Assembly (NCBI GenBank): GCA_022376515.1
Contig: WTXI01000007.1
Span: 1,054,001 to 1,118,000 of the forward strand
Length of the DNA: 64,000 bases
Source of the DNA: Lactifluus volemus
Lineage: Eukaryota; Basidiomycota; Agaricomycetes; Russulales; Russulaceae
Direction of reading: 5' to 3'
Below, piece after piece: positions 49,255 through 63,986 of the stretch (position 1 is its first letter; each line of letters opens with the position of its first letter). The translations under genes and the position numbers were made by a program. The notes below the pieces were generated by a model. That model ran no database searches, was not told the DNA's origin, and saw only the letters and a program-made list of their open reading frames with translations.

Positions 49255-51487
49255 ATGTCCTCTAACATCCATCCCCCTTTAGATATCGTCACGGTACGTT
49301 ACCCAATCCAGTGCATACAGCGCCAAGATAGCCTCACTTTTCTCTAGAGTTCTACCCAGCAATCGCACGACAACCACGAAGATCACTCTCCAGCTCACCA
49401 GGTACCGTTTAAAGTGCTGTTTTTAAATTAACTCACTCGAACGTCGACGACTACGACTCGAATAGAACTACCGCCAAGCACCGGGGCATAGATCGAAGCA
49501 TGTTAGCGCTGTATTCCCGCAGACTGTGAACCCCGTTCGCATTCCTTTTCTAGCTGTTCTGCGACCTTGATTTGACCGCAATACCAGAATGAAGAGACCG
49601 TTCCTGGAATTCAACACCCGGGTTCTACTGGCGTCATCTATTGCTCTGATCGTGCTCAAGCCAATGGGTTCAGTTACGACTGCTCCCACGAATGGTCTAA
49701 CCTCGGCCAGGGTGCTCCAGAAGTTGGTCGAATCCCAGACGCGCCAGAGCGACCTATTAAGCCAGAGTACGACTACAGCGATGCCGCCCTCGAATACGCA
49801 CCCACAACTGGCGTTAAAGGTATGTGTCGGTCCTCGGTTATCAGCGGGTCCGCCTTGTGACAGGAAGCCGACAGCTCTTCGGGAGGCCGTCGCCCGCCTT
49901 TATAACACGACCTACAGGAAGAGCCCGGAAAAAGCATCCTCCCAATACACTTATGAGAATGTCTGCATCGTTCCCGGTGGGCGAGCTGGTCTATCTCGCA
50001 TCGCCGCTGTCATTGGGGATGTTTATTGTGTTCGCTTTATTTCTGATACACATCCTTTTCCCATGTCCTCACTGACTTTCACGCAGTCCTACCAAGTTCC
50101 TGACTACACTGCATATGATCAAATGTTATCTGCTTTCAAGCGTCTCGTTCCGGTTCCTACTGCGTAGGCCCCAATTAAATGTTTGATTAATCTATATACT
50201 CAGATCTTACGTTCGTTGGGTAGTCTAGAGCCCGAGGTGTGTAATTTGCATCCATGGCGCTTCTCATCTAACTATGCTTCCCAGCATCATTATAACCTCG
50301 ATATCAAGCAGCTTAAGGCATGACTTAGTTGATCCGCAGGGCCGTTCCTTACCCTCATCATGGACAAATTACAGAAAGACATTCATTCTCAAGGTCTTTC
50401 GGTAATCGTCTTGTCAAATCCCAGGAACCCTACTGGTCAGGTTATACAGTAAGTCCTGGACCATTCAGACGCGCGTTTCCACCAACCTTCCCCCGTCAGA
50501 GGAAAGGATCTGAAAGAGCTTGTTGACACCGCACGCAAGAGCTCTGTGACTGTCGTCCTTGACGAGGTAAATCTTGGTTCCCAATGCCAAGCGTTGCTCA
50601 TTATCCAAATAAAGTTCTACTCTTGGTACATCTATCACGATCATAAAGGAGACATTGGAAAGTCTATCTCGTCCGCGGAATATATAGATGATGTCAACAA
50701 GGACCCTGTCATCATCATCGATGGCCTGACGAAGGTACCGCCACCTTATGCCTAGAGATCAGTACTTGATCATTCCATAGAACTGGCGACTTCCTGGGTG
50801 GCGAGTTTGTTGGGTCGTCGGCCCCAAAAACCTTATCACTGCTCTTTCTCAATCAGGTATGTTTCACATTCACAATTCCAGCAATGATCCAAACAAGACC
50901 GGCTGATTGCATTCGCAGGTTCTTTCTTAGATGGCGGTGCTTGTCATCCGTGCGGTCGTAGTCGTCTTTTAATCGAGGTCCTATGCTTAGCGTGTTGGTG
51001 TCTTCTAGTCTCCAGTTAGCCGCTATCCCACTTCTGAACGAGGAGCATGTTCGCAAGGAGAAAAATGCCCTTCAAATGCATTTCAAACACAAACGTGATC
51101 ATGTGTTGGAGCGCTTGAGTTCCATCGAAGGACTCGAAATTAAGATACCCCCAGTAGCGACATTCTACATCTGGCTAAACTTGGAAGGTCTCCCTTACCC
51201 TATCAACAACGGTCTCACGTTCTTTGAAGCGCTTCTCAAAGAGAAGACAATTGTCATCCCAGGAATATTTTTCGATATCAACCCCGCACATCGCCGGAAT
51301 CTTTTCAACTCGCCATGCCACCACTTCGTCCGGCTGTCTTTTGGTCCGCCACTCCAGGATCTTGATAAAGGTATGCACGTATCATTTCGTTCCCGGGTTC
51401 ATGTCTTTATTGATTTCACTGTGGCACACAATAGGAATTAACGCCATTGAGAAGGTAATACGCCAGGCTCGATTACAGAATAAGTAG
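49255..51487 (+). CDS. PLP-dependent class I/II aminotransferase
   Basis: Fold-type I aminotransferase of unknown exact substrate (aromatic/aspartate group). Seen in order: short N-terminal exons from ATG 49255; NEETVPGIQHPGSTGVIYCS; WSNLGQGAPEVGRIPDAPER; ALEYAPTTGVK; LREAVARLYNTTYRKSPEKA; YTYENVCIVPGGRAGLSRIA. YQVPDYTAYDQMLSAFKRLV and LSVIVLSNPRNPTGQVIQ follow; this N-P-x-N-P-T-G loop binds the cofactor. Next are VVLDEFYSWYIYHD, IIIDGLTKNWRLPGWRVCWV with the Schiff-base lysine in GLTKNW, GACHPLQLAAIPLL, and a C-terminal HHFVRLSFGPPLQDL with the substrate-carboxylate arginine. Introns are short; one near 49551-49585 is only about 35 nt. The first part (49255-49600) and the exon near 50160-50360 are not fully resolved. 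Confidence 0.85.
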
Positions 51488-51735
51488 AGTGAGCCCTAGA
51501 GGGACGCTCATCAGATAATGGCCGAGGGTAGGGCTATAAGATGCATCCTTGCACAAAAGATCTCCCGTAACTGGATTCGTATTCACAAAGTAGTTGTAGG
51601 ATAGAAAGAAATACTGTGGTTATTGGCACGGAAAGGTGTATGAAATGGGATTTCTCCAAAAACGCCGCCGTTACGCCGGCAGATTGAGTGGCAGCAAGTA
51701 ATGGCACACGGGCTGACGAAGCTGGGACGATGGCC

Positions 51736-54262
51736 TCACCTTGAGGGATCAAATGGGGCAAATGCATTTTTGAATGCTAGCACATCAACCTTGTCATCTT
51801 CCTCTGACTGTAGACAGTTTTTCCAGTCCACCCGCTCGTCCACTTTCAACAACGAGGCCAGCACTTTTCTAAAGGTAGTTTCAGCAATCACCGAATTGAA
51901 GGAACCTTCGACTTGGTTGCATACCTGCCGAACTGCACACTGAATGGCGAGCCGCCCGGTATGTGGTGCACTAGCCTCTTCCCATTGGGTAGCTCCACCC
52001 GAAAATAACTCTCTCCGTCCCCGATGCCAGATGCTCCAGCATCCTCCACATCGAATTCAATACCCTGCAGTGTGGCAGCGTCCTTGAATTCGGACTCAAC
52101 CTGGTCTGCTAGGGTAAGTGGCACAGGTACAGCCTGTATGTGCGCGTGTCCTCCCTTGGCGGAGATTCGCCCCACCTCGAAGAAGACCGCTGTTGTGTCA
52201 TGTCGAGCGTACAGGGCTCGCAGCGCCGCCTGATATCTGCCGCAAAAGGAAGCATAAATCCATCTTCACCACACATCTAGAAGAGGGTTACCTCCCACAC
52301 TCGCCGAGAATCGACGGGCGCAACTCTCCAGGGATTGTGCCAGGGTGGCAAAGTGTGCAATCGGTACAATGAGCACGTGTCCTCCGCCGGGAACTTTAGA
52401 AATCTCCACATTCTCTCGGCTCCGTGTTGGTACCAGCTGACCTTTGGGGAACGTGAGGTAGCACTCTTCACCGACCGCAACTATGAGGTGTTTCGCTAGG
52501 GTGGGATTGGACAAGCAGAACCAGCATTCATCTGGCCCAACCTCACGGGGAGGCCCACGTCTGGAATAGTTGCCACGATCATTGGTAGCACGTTGATCCC
52601 GTACAACGGGGCAGTCCTCGATGTAGTGCAGTTCACTGCCACAAGCACGGCAGACATAACCTTCGCGTGGTTTGCGACCACCTGTATCGCCAACAGCGTG
52701 CTTGGTCGGACAGTCGCGAACAAAATGTCCTGGCTACAAAATATCATTTCAGAAGCTAGCGGAGACGGGAAGCGTTCATCCCAACCTTGTTACAGATCTT
52801 GCAAACATAATCCTTGGGGGGGTGTACACGCTCAGGGCAATCATTGATGAAATGCTAGCATTGATTGAATTGAAATTGAATCGGTCGGTTGGATGATCAA
52901 CTAAACTCACATCCGTGCCATCACATCGCTTGCAGCGATAGCCTGGAGGAGGCTGACCTTGTTCTCTACCTAGGGTGTAATCAAAAGAAGCTGAAAGCAA
53001 TAATGGGATAAGACCACGTACCTCTGTGATCGCGTTTCGCAGGTTGCTGGATTGATCCCCACCTGAAAGTTTCGCTTTCTACAGACTCGAATGGGCGCTT
53101 GAATCCACGAGGCTTGTCAGTGAACGGATTCAGGGTTACATTAGCGGGCCGCTGGGATGCTCCCGTTACCCGAACTTCTGGAGTGATTGTAAATGCATAA
53201 AACCACTGCCAGGAAAGTTAGCAAGCAAACGAGTCCAAGTTTCAAAGAGACCCTGACGCGCTGCTTTTTCCCGTCAACCTGTTCTCCGCCAAATGCACCC
53301 AGACCCACAAATCTGGAGACCCTGTCTGCTTCATCTGCCCACATGAATGGCTCCCTCTCCCAGAAGCTCGGAGGGTGACCCCCGCCACTACAAAAAATAT
53401 ATCTGGGTTTCATTTCCTTAATAATTTTATCAATTGGAGGGGAGCCAATATTCGGCAGCTCAGGTGAAGGGAGCGGTACGGCAGAGAATTCGGTGATAAC
53501 TGATGGCCAGTCGTGCGCAACCATCACGTCGATCGATGGGGAAGAGTTGACAGAGGGCACTCCGGGTGTGAAAGAGGGAGCTCCAAGCGCATGAGAGGAA
53601 GCGTTGGACAATAATTTCGAAACGGTGTGCGATGTAAAATAAGGGGACGAGAAACCCTGCCACGGTTTGGCCATATGCGGTTGATATTAGAATGGGCGCG
53701 TACATGTGGGATCTCGGATCCACTGTATATTGCAGGTTTGTATGTTCCGCCTATACAGGCGATGCGGAGACCCTCTGCTGTTGTCAATACTGCCGACTTG
53801 CCTGACGAGAGCAAGTCAGTGCTGCGAAGGGTGTAAAGGAGGTTGTAAGTCCTACTGAGAAGGAATACGTTGTCACAGAGCTCTCCCTTTGTTTTAGAAA
53901 ATTGTTCAATCACTACATCGGGAGCGGGTGTTCGCCCTGCACGACATAGCAAGGAATTGGGACTTGAATGCGTCAGTTGATTTTCAGCGGTTATGTTTAA
54001 AGACGTACCCTGTAATTCTCCTCCTAGGAGCTTCCCAACCTCACCTGCATTATCGCCTTCCGTAATCGGACCGAAGAAGTCACCAATGCAAAGAGCTAGG
54101 TTGAACGGGCCATGTTTCTTATGAATGGATAGCATCTTGTCAAACAATGCGCTGATACGGCCCGTTGCAGAGCCTAAGACAAGTCTACGGTCTTTCAATG
54201 ATACGAGGTGAAACTCAAAATCTAAAATCTTACAATTTGAGGGTTGGAGCGACTGACGCCAT
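51736..54262 (-). CDS. CWF19L1/Drn1-type protein (CwfJ domains, zinc knuckles)
   Basis: Homologue of the debranching-associated Drn1/CWF19L1, linked to lariat RNA turnover and the spliceosome. The N-terminus (MASVAPTLK, intron, LLVLGSATGRISALFDKML) has the calcineurin-like fold, LALCIGDFFGP and LRIACIGGTYKPA. A middle part with IFCSGGGHPPSFWEREPF follows, then NVTLNPFTDKPRGFKRPFE. Three CCHC zinc knuckles: YRCKRCDG...HFINDCP, YVCKICNK...GHFVRDCP and YVCRACGSELHYIEDCP. The CwfJ/HIT-like part: ECWFCLSNPTLAKHLIVAVG, LTFPKGQLVPTRS, VLIVPIAHF. The C-terminal CwfJ segment includes GGHAHIQAVPVP and VDERVDWKNC and ends NAFAPFDPSR. One base is missing in the G-run at 53920-53922. Introns abound. The start is from a short first exon at 54262. 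Confidence 0.9.
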
Positions 54263-55406
54263 TGTGAAGCTAGAGACGCGGCCGTATTGACAGAGTGTGC
54301 ACAATACTTGCGACGCGACAGGACACTTCTTAGTCATCCACAGCTGATTCAACGCAATACTATTTATCGCTTAATCTATAGCTTGCATAGAAGTGATAAC
54401 TCCCTGGGAAGTGATAATACACCAAATTTCATGGACCGAAGTCCGGCAGGTATTTCGCACAGTACAGTATGAGGGTAGCACGATGGGATCGAGCGAGTGG
54501 GAGCGAATTCAAGCTCCGCTCGATGCGACGTAGGCGCCCGGATGGTTCCAAGTTAGTCTCTGTACTAGCACCAGATGTCGGAGACTGACAGGAACGAATC
54601 ACTAGAGGTGAATTTGCACTTGCGCACTGGCAGGCCTCAGGCATCAGCTTCCCCTCAGTTTTAAAGTACTTTTCCTTTCATTCATGAGGCACGATAGCAG
54701 ATCAGGTTTTATCACTCTCCGCTTAAGATTTTTGTTTACATTTAGAGCTGGTACAAACAAACTATGCCAAATATGGTATGATACTCTACCATTGCCGTTC
54801 CGCCGCTTGCTCAGTTCACTGTCACAACAGGCATAGTATGTTTGTACCAGGTCCAGATGAAAATAAAATCCGTAAGCGGAGCGACCTGGTCTATTGAATT
54901 GAACTCAGCTGTGAGGCCCGTGAGGTCTCAACGCAACAGGGAATTGCGCCATGTGGTCGAGTGTAAGCTATTCATCTGCTATGACGGCATCATTGCTTTT
55001 TTTTTCTATAGTTCGGCCAAGTAGAGCGCTTTTCGAGCTACAGTACAGTAATCACTCGGTTTCATCGCCGTTCTGTCACTGTAACTTTATAACAGTGAGA
55101 TCTGAAACGTGAGTGCTATCACCGGCACCCCAATCAAGAACAAAGAGTGTGCATCTCGCGGCGATAGTTGGGAAGAAGATGTCCAAAAGAGTACCCCCCT
55201 CCTTTCCCACCTTTGTGGCAGAAATGCTTCGATTCATGCAGTACCCGAAAAGGGTCCTATTATAATAAGGTACTTGTTCTCTGTGCCTGCAATGATGGAA
55301 TATTAAAACCTCCAGGTTGAACTGCCCTCTCTCGCATATTTCCGTCACTTCACCGCTCACTGTTGTGCAAGCAATATTCATTCTTTAACATTCTCAATTG
55401 ACCCCT
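54263..55406. other. Intergenic stretch, no gene recognised
   Basis: About 1.1 kb between the CWF19L1 start and the carboxylesterase start. TACAGTACAGTA and CACAGTACAGTA strings occur at 55039 and 54458. Open frames lack motifs. It probably includes both promoters. Confidence 0.5.
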
Positions 55407-57269
55407 ATGGTCGTCTCCACTCTTTTCGTCGCCTTCTTCCTCGTTGCTGTGGTTGGAGCCTCCCACGGGCCCAGCTTGATCCGGCCTTACTTTTCAAGAC
55501 ATTCTTTATCGGGGACCTATGTTATAACACCAATTGGTATCGCGCAGGGAACGGTGCCCACCAATGGGACCTCACGGTTTGCGGTCAAATATGCATGTGC
55601 GCAACGATGGCAAAACGCGGAAGTCGCGGACATCTGGGAGCTGCCGTATGCATCATCTGTAGACCAAGCCATGGCTTTCACTTATGTTTTTTGCAGTGAC
55701 GGTTCATCCGATCCAACGAGCCTCCCATTGGCGTGTCCCCAGTCTAATCTTAACTCATCTCAATATTCTGAGGATTGCTTGTCCATGCTACTATACGTTC
55801 CGTCACGTGCAACGGCATCAACAAGACTTCCCGTTTTTTTGTGGTTAGTCTTCAATTCGTCAATCAATGTCGTCTCTTAATTGCTCACAGGATCCATGGA
55901 GGCTCCTTCATACAGGGCTCAGCAACTGCGCCAGGTTTAGATGGCACCCACCTCGCCCAAGCGACCAGCGCTATAGTTGCCGTTGTACAGTATCGCCTTG
56001 GCGCTGTACGTCAGGTGGTTACTTTAGCGTTGTTCGATATCTGATGGCTGTTACCAGCTCGGATTCAATTCTCCTGATGGGGGCACAAACTTCGCCGTGC
56101 GCGACATCATCACTTCATTGCACTTTTTGCAGAAAGTCGTGCCTAGCTTTGGGGGTGATACCTCGAAAATAACCGTTGCTGGTCAGAGCAGTGGTGCAAA
56201 CTTGATACGAGCTTTACTCGCTGCCCCATCAGCTGCTCCGCTTTTTCAGTCGGCTATCCTTCACTCTGATCCTATGGTGAGTAGTCTGTGAGTTGGTAGA
56301 TCACTCGTAGCTAATACTCTGAAGGACTTTGGGTTCCTATCTACCAGTGTTCAGCACAAACTTCAGGCCTACTTCAACGAACAAATTATGTGTTCGTCGA
56401 CGGACACATCGTGCATCAACAACCTTTCCCTTAGTGACATTCTTTCGGCATCAGATATGCTGTTCAATAATGGAACAACAGTTGATCCATCTGCCCAAGC
56501 GGAGCCCATGCGTCCAGTTCACGATGGCACCTTGATACAGAGCACACTTGACTCCACGACACCTTTTCCTCCAGTTTCTAAGACCCTAATCCTCAGTAAT
56601 GTGCTAAACGAAGCTGGCTCTACCATTTACGGCGCTTTCCCTGACCCAATGAGCACATCGCTCTATTCACAAGTAGTTCGAGCCTTGCTTGGGGATCCTA
56701 GAGCAAACAAAGTTCTTGCTTCCCCGTATTACCAAGTACCCGTTCCTGCCTATGGCCAAACGGTGGATGCTCGTGTCGAACTGGAGAAATTGGGTACTGA
56801 TGAGGTGTGGCGGTGTCCCACTTGGACCTTCGCACGTAGCTGGACCCATCACGGCGGGAAAGTGTTTGTTTCACTGTATTCTCTCGGTGCAACATATCCA
56901 GACAACGAGGGAATTCCCTTCTGCACTGAAACGGGCTCTGTGTGTCACGAAGATGACATTGAGATTGTTGTACGTTAGTCAATCACTCAGTTAACTCGTC
57001 ATTCACGAAGTGTAGTTCGGCACAGTCATCAACCCTACGTCAGCTCAGTCCTCCTTGATTACCGAAGTCCAAGCTCGCTATAAATCATTCCTTCATACTG
57101 GTACCCGAACCCGGTTGGTAACAACTTCCCTCTATGGTCTCCGGCGACTACCGGGAACTTCTCTGCACACGACTTGGGAAGTTCAGAAACAGTAGCCATT
57201 GGCGCGTGCAACACGGAGTTTTGGGGAACCACTGCCGTGCCTTACGATTATCAGATATATAGAATCTAG
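55407..57269 (+). CDS. Secreted type-B carboxylesterase/lipase
   Basis: Alpha/beta hydrolase of the carboxylesterase family. The N-terminus MVVSTLFVAFFLVAVVGASHG is a signal peptide. Family parts: LPVFLWIHGGSFIQGSATAP (oxyanion hole), QATSAIVAVVQYRLGALGFN, GTNFAVRDIITSLHFLQKVV and the nucleophile elbow ITVAGQSSGANLIRALL. GQSSG replaces the usual GESAG, with serine as the likely nucleophile. TLILSNVLNEAGSTIYGAF lies in the acidic-residue region, and the histidine lies in VCHEDDIEIV and the last exon. Introns are about 55845-55890, 56006-56056, 56279-56325 and 56968-57015. One base is missing in the C-run at 57104-57106. It ends with TAVPYDYQIYRI at 57269. Confidence 0.85.
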
Positions 57270-57672
57270 ATGAAGTTGACAATCGTTCCACAAAAATTCG
57301 CATATCCTGGCCAAATGCAACTTATTATCGGACTTTCATAATGTCTGTTTATCACCGCATTATTTCGTAGACATGAATTGTCTGCTTCCATAGATTAGCT
57401 TATTCTTCACAGACATCCTCGACACAGACTCTGTAGACAGATTTTGATGTATCTGTATCATTACACCCCCGCTGATAGTCCGCTATTTCATTTGGGCATT
57501 CTGTCAAATAGTTTGCTTGACGTCCTATGATCTGACATCAGGTAACCTGAATCACTCTCCAGCCATGTGGCTCCTGGACCATCATTAGGTCAGCAACGGG
57601 CGTCACCAACCGTTCAATCCTAACTTCAAGTATTTCCTACTCCTCCTGCACCGTATCCTCTTCCGTAGCGCC
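57270..57672. other. Intergenic spacer
   Basis: About 400 bp between the carboxylesterase and the UBLCP1 gene; AT-rich with no recognisable feature. Confidence 0.45.
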
Positions 57673-59382
57673 ATGGAACACACTTTGAACGAGGATCAGC
57701 ACCTCATGAAACCTGTTACAACACCATCTGAGACTGCCTCCGCGAGCGTTGTTTCTGCCCCGCCGGTCATTACATCTGCGGTAAGGACGATAGAGGATAT
57801 CGTTCCTTTTGATCTAACATCAAGAATCAAGGGCGATATTGATAGAGGAAGTATGGTGGAGAAATGGACTTCGCTATTCTTTAGTTGGTCTGGTAGATCT
57901 TTCTCGTTAAATATTGCAGATTCGGACAGGTTCGGCGCTTTCCAAGTCGTTTGGTTGGAATGTTCATACGTTCATCTTTCTTCTTCAAGGATATTGGACT
58001 TGAAAGTAGCCCTCTTCAGCATGACAGATGTACCACCAGAACGACAGAAAATACTTGGATTAGTGAAAGGGAAACTGCCTCCAGATGATGAAAGGATGTG
58101 AGCGCTGTCGATGACTTGCAACACGCTACTGACAAATCCTTGTAGCGGCGACCTTGGACTCATCAATGGAAAAAAGTTCACGCTCGTGGGTACACCGCGG
58201 GGCCACGAGCTGAAGGATCCTTCTCGTTTGTCTGTTATCTCTCACGCGCGGCATGGGCTAATACCTTCAGCTTTTCCGCAGAACTGGAGCTATTGTCTGA
58301 TGTTGTCAATGATCTCGATGTAGATTTCTCCTCGAATCCCTCCGCTGCCGAATCGCATAAGAATGACCAGCGCAACATTCGCAAGATCCGCGAAGCAACT
58401 GCAAACCTCAAAATCAACCTCATTCATCCTCTTCGCGAGGGGAAGCGTCTACTCGTTTTGGACATCGATTACAGTTAGTTGCTTCATTTGATCTGGGTTA
58501 ATAAAGTGATAAGGAAACATAAAAGCGATTTTGGATACAAAGCCCCTGACTTCCGGCGCACTGCCTCCCTCTGAATGTGCACGACCTCGATTGCATGAAT
58601 TCTTGACAGCTGTATATCCTTATTACGACATCTGTATCTGGTAACTTACAAACAGGTTGGCCCCTTTTTTACATTTCTAATAAGCGCCTCAGGTCGCAGA
58701 CGAGCTGGATCTGGCTAGAGACTAAGCTTATAGAACTCGGGATGTTGGGCGGAAGTCAAAGCTACCAGGTGCGGTTGCCTGTGATCTCTCACTAGTATTT
58801 CTAAAATAGGAGTTCAACTAATAGATATGCTTCGGTAAGCCCTGAAATAGCTCAGGTTCAATGACATCGACAACGTCGTTATTTACAGTGTTGGACAAGA
58901 CTCCAATGTTCACTGTATTTTCCAAGAGGGATGGCAAGTCTTACAGCCATCATGTCAAGCCTCTACAAATCATCTGGAACCATTTCCCTCAATAGTGCGT
59001 GGTTTCAGTCCAGTGACGAGAACTGTAATCATTGGGCCACAGTAATGGAAAAAATACCATTCACGTTGACGACCTTGTGAGTGGCAACGGCATTCCATCT
59101 CTCTGAGACGATAGTGGCCTTATTAGATGGTCTCAGGGTCGTAATTTTGCCCTCAACCCAAGGCAGGGGCTAAAAATATCGGCATTTAAGGATGCACATA
59201 CCCCACGAGCCATGGCTGACCGCGAACTCGATGACCTGGCAAAGTACCTCTTGCACGTTGCGACAATTGATGACATGGAAACATTGAACCATAAGGTAGG
59301 TGCCGACTTTCAACAAGATTCAGGCGGACAAACAGTTTGTTAGGACTGGAAAAGAATCGTCCGTGCACTGCCTCCACATTGA
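57673..59382 (+). CDS. UBLCP1-type ubiquitin-like CTD phosphatase
   Basis: Nuclear phosphatase with an N-terminal ubiquitin-like domain that acts on proteasomes. The ubiquitin-like part has KVALFSMTDVPPERQKILGL, VKGKLPPDDER, GDLGLINGKKFTLVGTPRGH and ELKDPS. A spacer follows with LELLSDVVNDLDVDFSSNPS. The HAD-type FCP domain begins LLVLDIDYTILDTKPLTSG (D-x-D-x-T). YPYYDICIWSQTSWIWLETK, LIELGMLGGSQSYQ, VLDKTPMFTVFSK and HHVKPLQIIWNHFPQ follow, then GKNTIHVDDLSRNFALNPRQ. The end is ELDDLAKYLLHVATIDDMET LNHKDWKRIV. Introns are numerous and short. The exon joining near 58799-58900 has a possible missing base. The start is MEHTLNEDQHLMKPV at 57673. Confidence 0.88.
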
Positions 59383-59635
59383 TTGTTTCCATGTGAGGAC
59401 ATTGCAGCATCCTGTTGTACCAAGTATATTCAACCTTGTAGCATATAGACCCAACCATCAACTTTCGAAGCAAGTTTGCGTCTCGGTAGTACCAAGTCCG
59501 ACACGGTGCAGCGCTTTCTTAGTGGTCTCTAGTTCTCTAGCCGTGCAACATTGTCTGTCACAGCGTTGAACATCATGAGAGTGGATGGGGCTATGAGCAA
59601 TCGGGATTCGGAAAGTTTCTAGGATATGTAGTGGG

Positions 59636-60518
59636 CTACACACTTAGAGATATGTGGCTCCGTGCAACGCAAGGGGGCGTGAAAATATGAGTAGGGGCGT
59701 CGAAATGCCAACCTTGGCCCGAAGCAACTTAGAGAACCAATTTAGGGTCCATTTTTTGATAAAAGACAAGCAACATACCGGGAAGGAGTTCATCGCTCGG
59801 TAGGCCAAGGTACACTTGTACGAGGGTCAAGGGAATGGTTGTATATGCCTTCGATAATAAGGCAAATGTCCGCTGGCGGAACGACTCTAGAAGACTTTTC
59901 AGACAGGTGCAGGCAACATGTTGGGGTTAGGCGAACCGATGAACGCCGTAACTAAACTTGCAAGCACTCCTCCCACTTCTGCTTGAGAAAATTCTGACTG
60001 TCGTGCAAGGTTGAAGAGAGCTTCTCCGCGAGAGTACACATGCTCATAACGCTTCTCCCACACTGAAGCGAACAAGTTCAACATTGCTTGAGCGAGAGGG
60101 AGGGAAGCTACGGCATCTGGAAGGCGCATTAACGCAAATTTTGCTGAGGGGCTATGTGAATCTAGCGATCAGACGAGAAACGTAATAAGTGGGTCAAACG
60201 AAACATACAGATCGTTAACTATCAAGTAAGAGAGCACGAGGGGAATGGTGATGAGAAGCCGCATTGGGTGAGCATCGTAGGCTGTCTTGAACCGTGGGTG
60301 GCACAGTCAAGTTCTAAAACCATAAATGATAGTAGTCATAAACATACGTCAAGGTCAGCACGTTCTGCAGCTTGAATCAGCCCGTAGTGGTCTCTCTTGC
60401 TTTGAAAGGCAGCGAGTTGGGCAAACAGTTGGAAATGCGATACTTGAGGCGAGGGTGTACGGGCCTCGGGGATAGGGAGATCTACAACAATACTAGCTGA
60501 TGCAGACGTCTCAGGCAT
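59636..60518 (-). CDS. COP9 signalosome subunit CSN8-like protein
   Basis: PCI-domain (CSN8/PSMD8/EIF3K) protein, likely subunit 8 of the COP9 signalosome that removes Nedd8 from cullins. Seen: MPETSASASIVVDLPIPEAR, FQLFAQLAAFQSKRDHYGLI with QAAERADLD (about 60440-60345); LPDAVASLPLAQAMLNLFAS, VWEKRYEHVYSRGEALFNLA (about 60120-59980), VGGVLASLVTAFIESFRQRT and FALLSKAYTTIPLTLVQVYL with GLPSDELLP. A last exon has GWHFDAPTHIFTPP and SRSHIS-like sequence, ending at 59636. Introns are near 60345-60290, 60195-60140 and 59915-59887. It shares a 172-bp divergent promoter with NECAP. Assignment rests on the PCI-type helices and the characteristic GWHFD end; another small PCI protein is possible but less likely. 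Confidence 0.72.
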
Positions 60519-60690
60519 TGGATGGGTGTTATCAGAATTCCTGGAGGATTTGTTGTCCGAATTCAAGGTAGGAATTTAAAGGAGCACAGCTAGGAGCGCT
60601 GCAATCAGAGCGGTGGTTGGGGTTAGGATTACGGTCCCACGAAGCTAGGTCCCAACCAGACATTTCTCTTTCTGCACTGAGAAACTACCC

Positions 60691-61628
60691 ATGGACGAGA
60701 TCGAGTCTATTCTTTATGTAGCGCGCGAAATATGTGGTAAGCTACCATGGCATCTCTCATAAAGATACTGATATGAGACCGACCGCAGTGTACAAAATCC
60801 CACCTTTGAAGGCTAATGAGGGTCATCGGGCCCAAGAATGGGGCGATCTTTCCCAGCCATTATGGAAAGGTCGCATGCGTATTGTGGAAAAGTCTAACAC
60901 AGTATCTCTCTTATTCGAGGACTCTCAAACTGGTATGAAGTCAAGCGCATTCTCGACCTTGCTGATCGATGACCCGTCCGACTAGGTGAAAGTGAGCCAA
61001 GTTACACCGTGAGAGACTTTATCCCCTGAGTAGTACATCACTAGTGTTCGCAAATGCGCCGTATGATCCCTCCAGGCCGTCGGTAGAGGCTGTCCTTGAT
61101 TCTTCCCGATATTTTGTGGTACGAATTGAAGACGACGGAAGAAAGGCTTATATTGGTATAGGGTTTTTGGAGCGGTCAGAGAGCTTCGACTTTAGTGAGT
61201 CCGTCCATGGTGTTTTTCAGGCTTTCGGGTACCTACGAACCGCACTCTGTTGAAGATGTGGCATTGCAAGACTACACAAAGTAGGCACGACGGCCAGCGA
61301 TTGTGCTTAATATACTGGAACTTTGTTGACAATGCATTTCTAGGCAATGGAAGTCTCGCATGAATCCTTCATTACAATCGATGGAGCAGGGCTCCCCGTC
61401 GCCGCATATCCCACCCGGGCCAAAAAGAGACTATTCGCTAAAAGAGGGCGAGACATTCACAATCACCATTCCAGGGCGGGTAGTAACTCTGAAAACGGTT
61501 TAAATTTGTCGGGATCGAAGGGGATGATTAATGTGGGCTCTGGTAGTACCAGCTCTGGTAGTATGACAGGTTGTTCCTTTCCGTTACTTCCACCTCCCCC
61601 TACTAGTAATGCATCGAAGAAGCACTAA
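60691..61628 (+). CDS. NECAP-type adaptin-ear-binding clathrin coat protein
   Basis: NECAP proteins bind AP-1/AP-2 adaptors in clathrin-mediated endocytosis; the N-terminal part is a PH-like domain. Seen in order: MDEIESILYVAREICVYKIP, EGHRAQEWGDLSQPLWKGRM, IVEKSNTVSLLFEDSQTG, ELFANAPYDPSRPSVEAVLD, SSRYFVVRIEDDGRKAYIGI, GFLERSESFDFNVALQDYTK and QWKSRM. The end, GGTNSENGL-like sequence followed by SGSMTGCSFPLLPPPPTSNA, is serine/glycine- and proline-rich. Introns are around 60736-60788, 60935-60995, 61201-61257 and 61279-61345. One base is missing near 61473 (CCAGGGCGGG). Length about 240 residues, normal for the family. Confidence 0.88.
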
Positions 61629-61796
61629 AGGCGTCTTGTTTGTATTCTTCTTACTTGGCTTCAGCGTGCTTTAGTTAATGTACGACGGACCCCTTATTTC
61701 CTAATGCGCGTGGGCTCAATTTGGCCATCCCCGGCAAGACCCGGTTATGCAATTCTGTATGACACCGCGACCGAACTGCGCGACTCGGAGCCGTCC

Positions 61797-63986
<2,190 letters not shown>
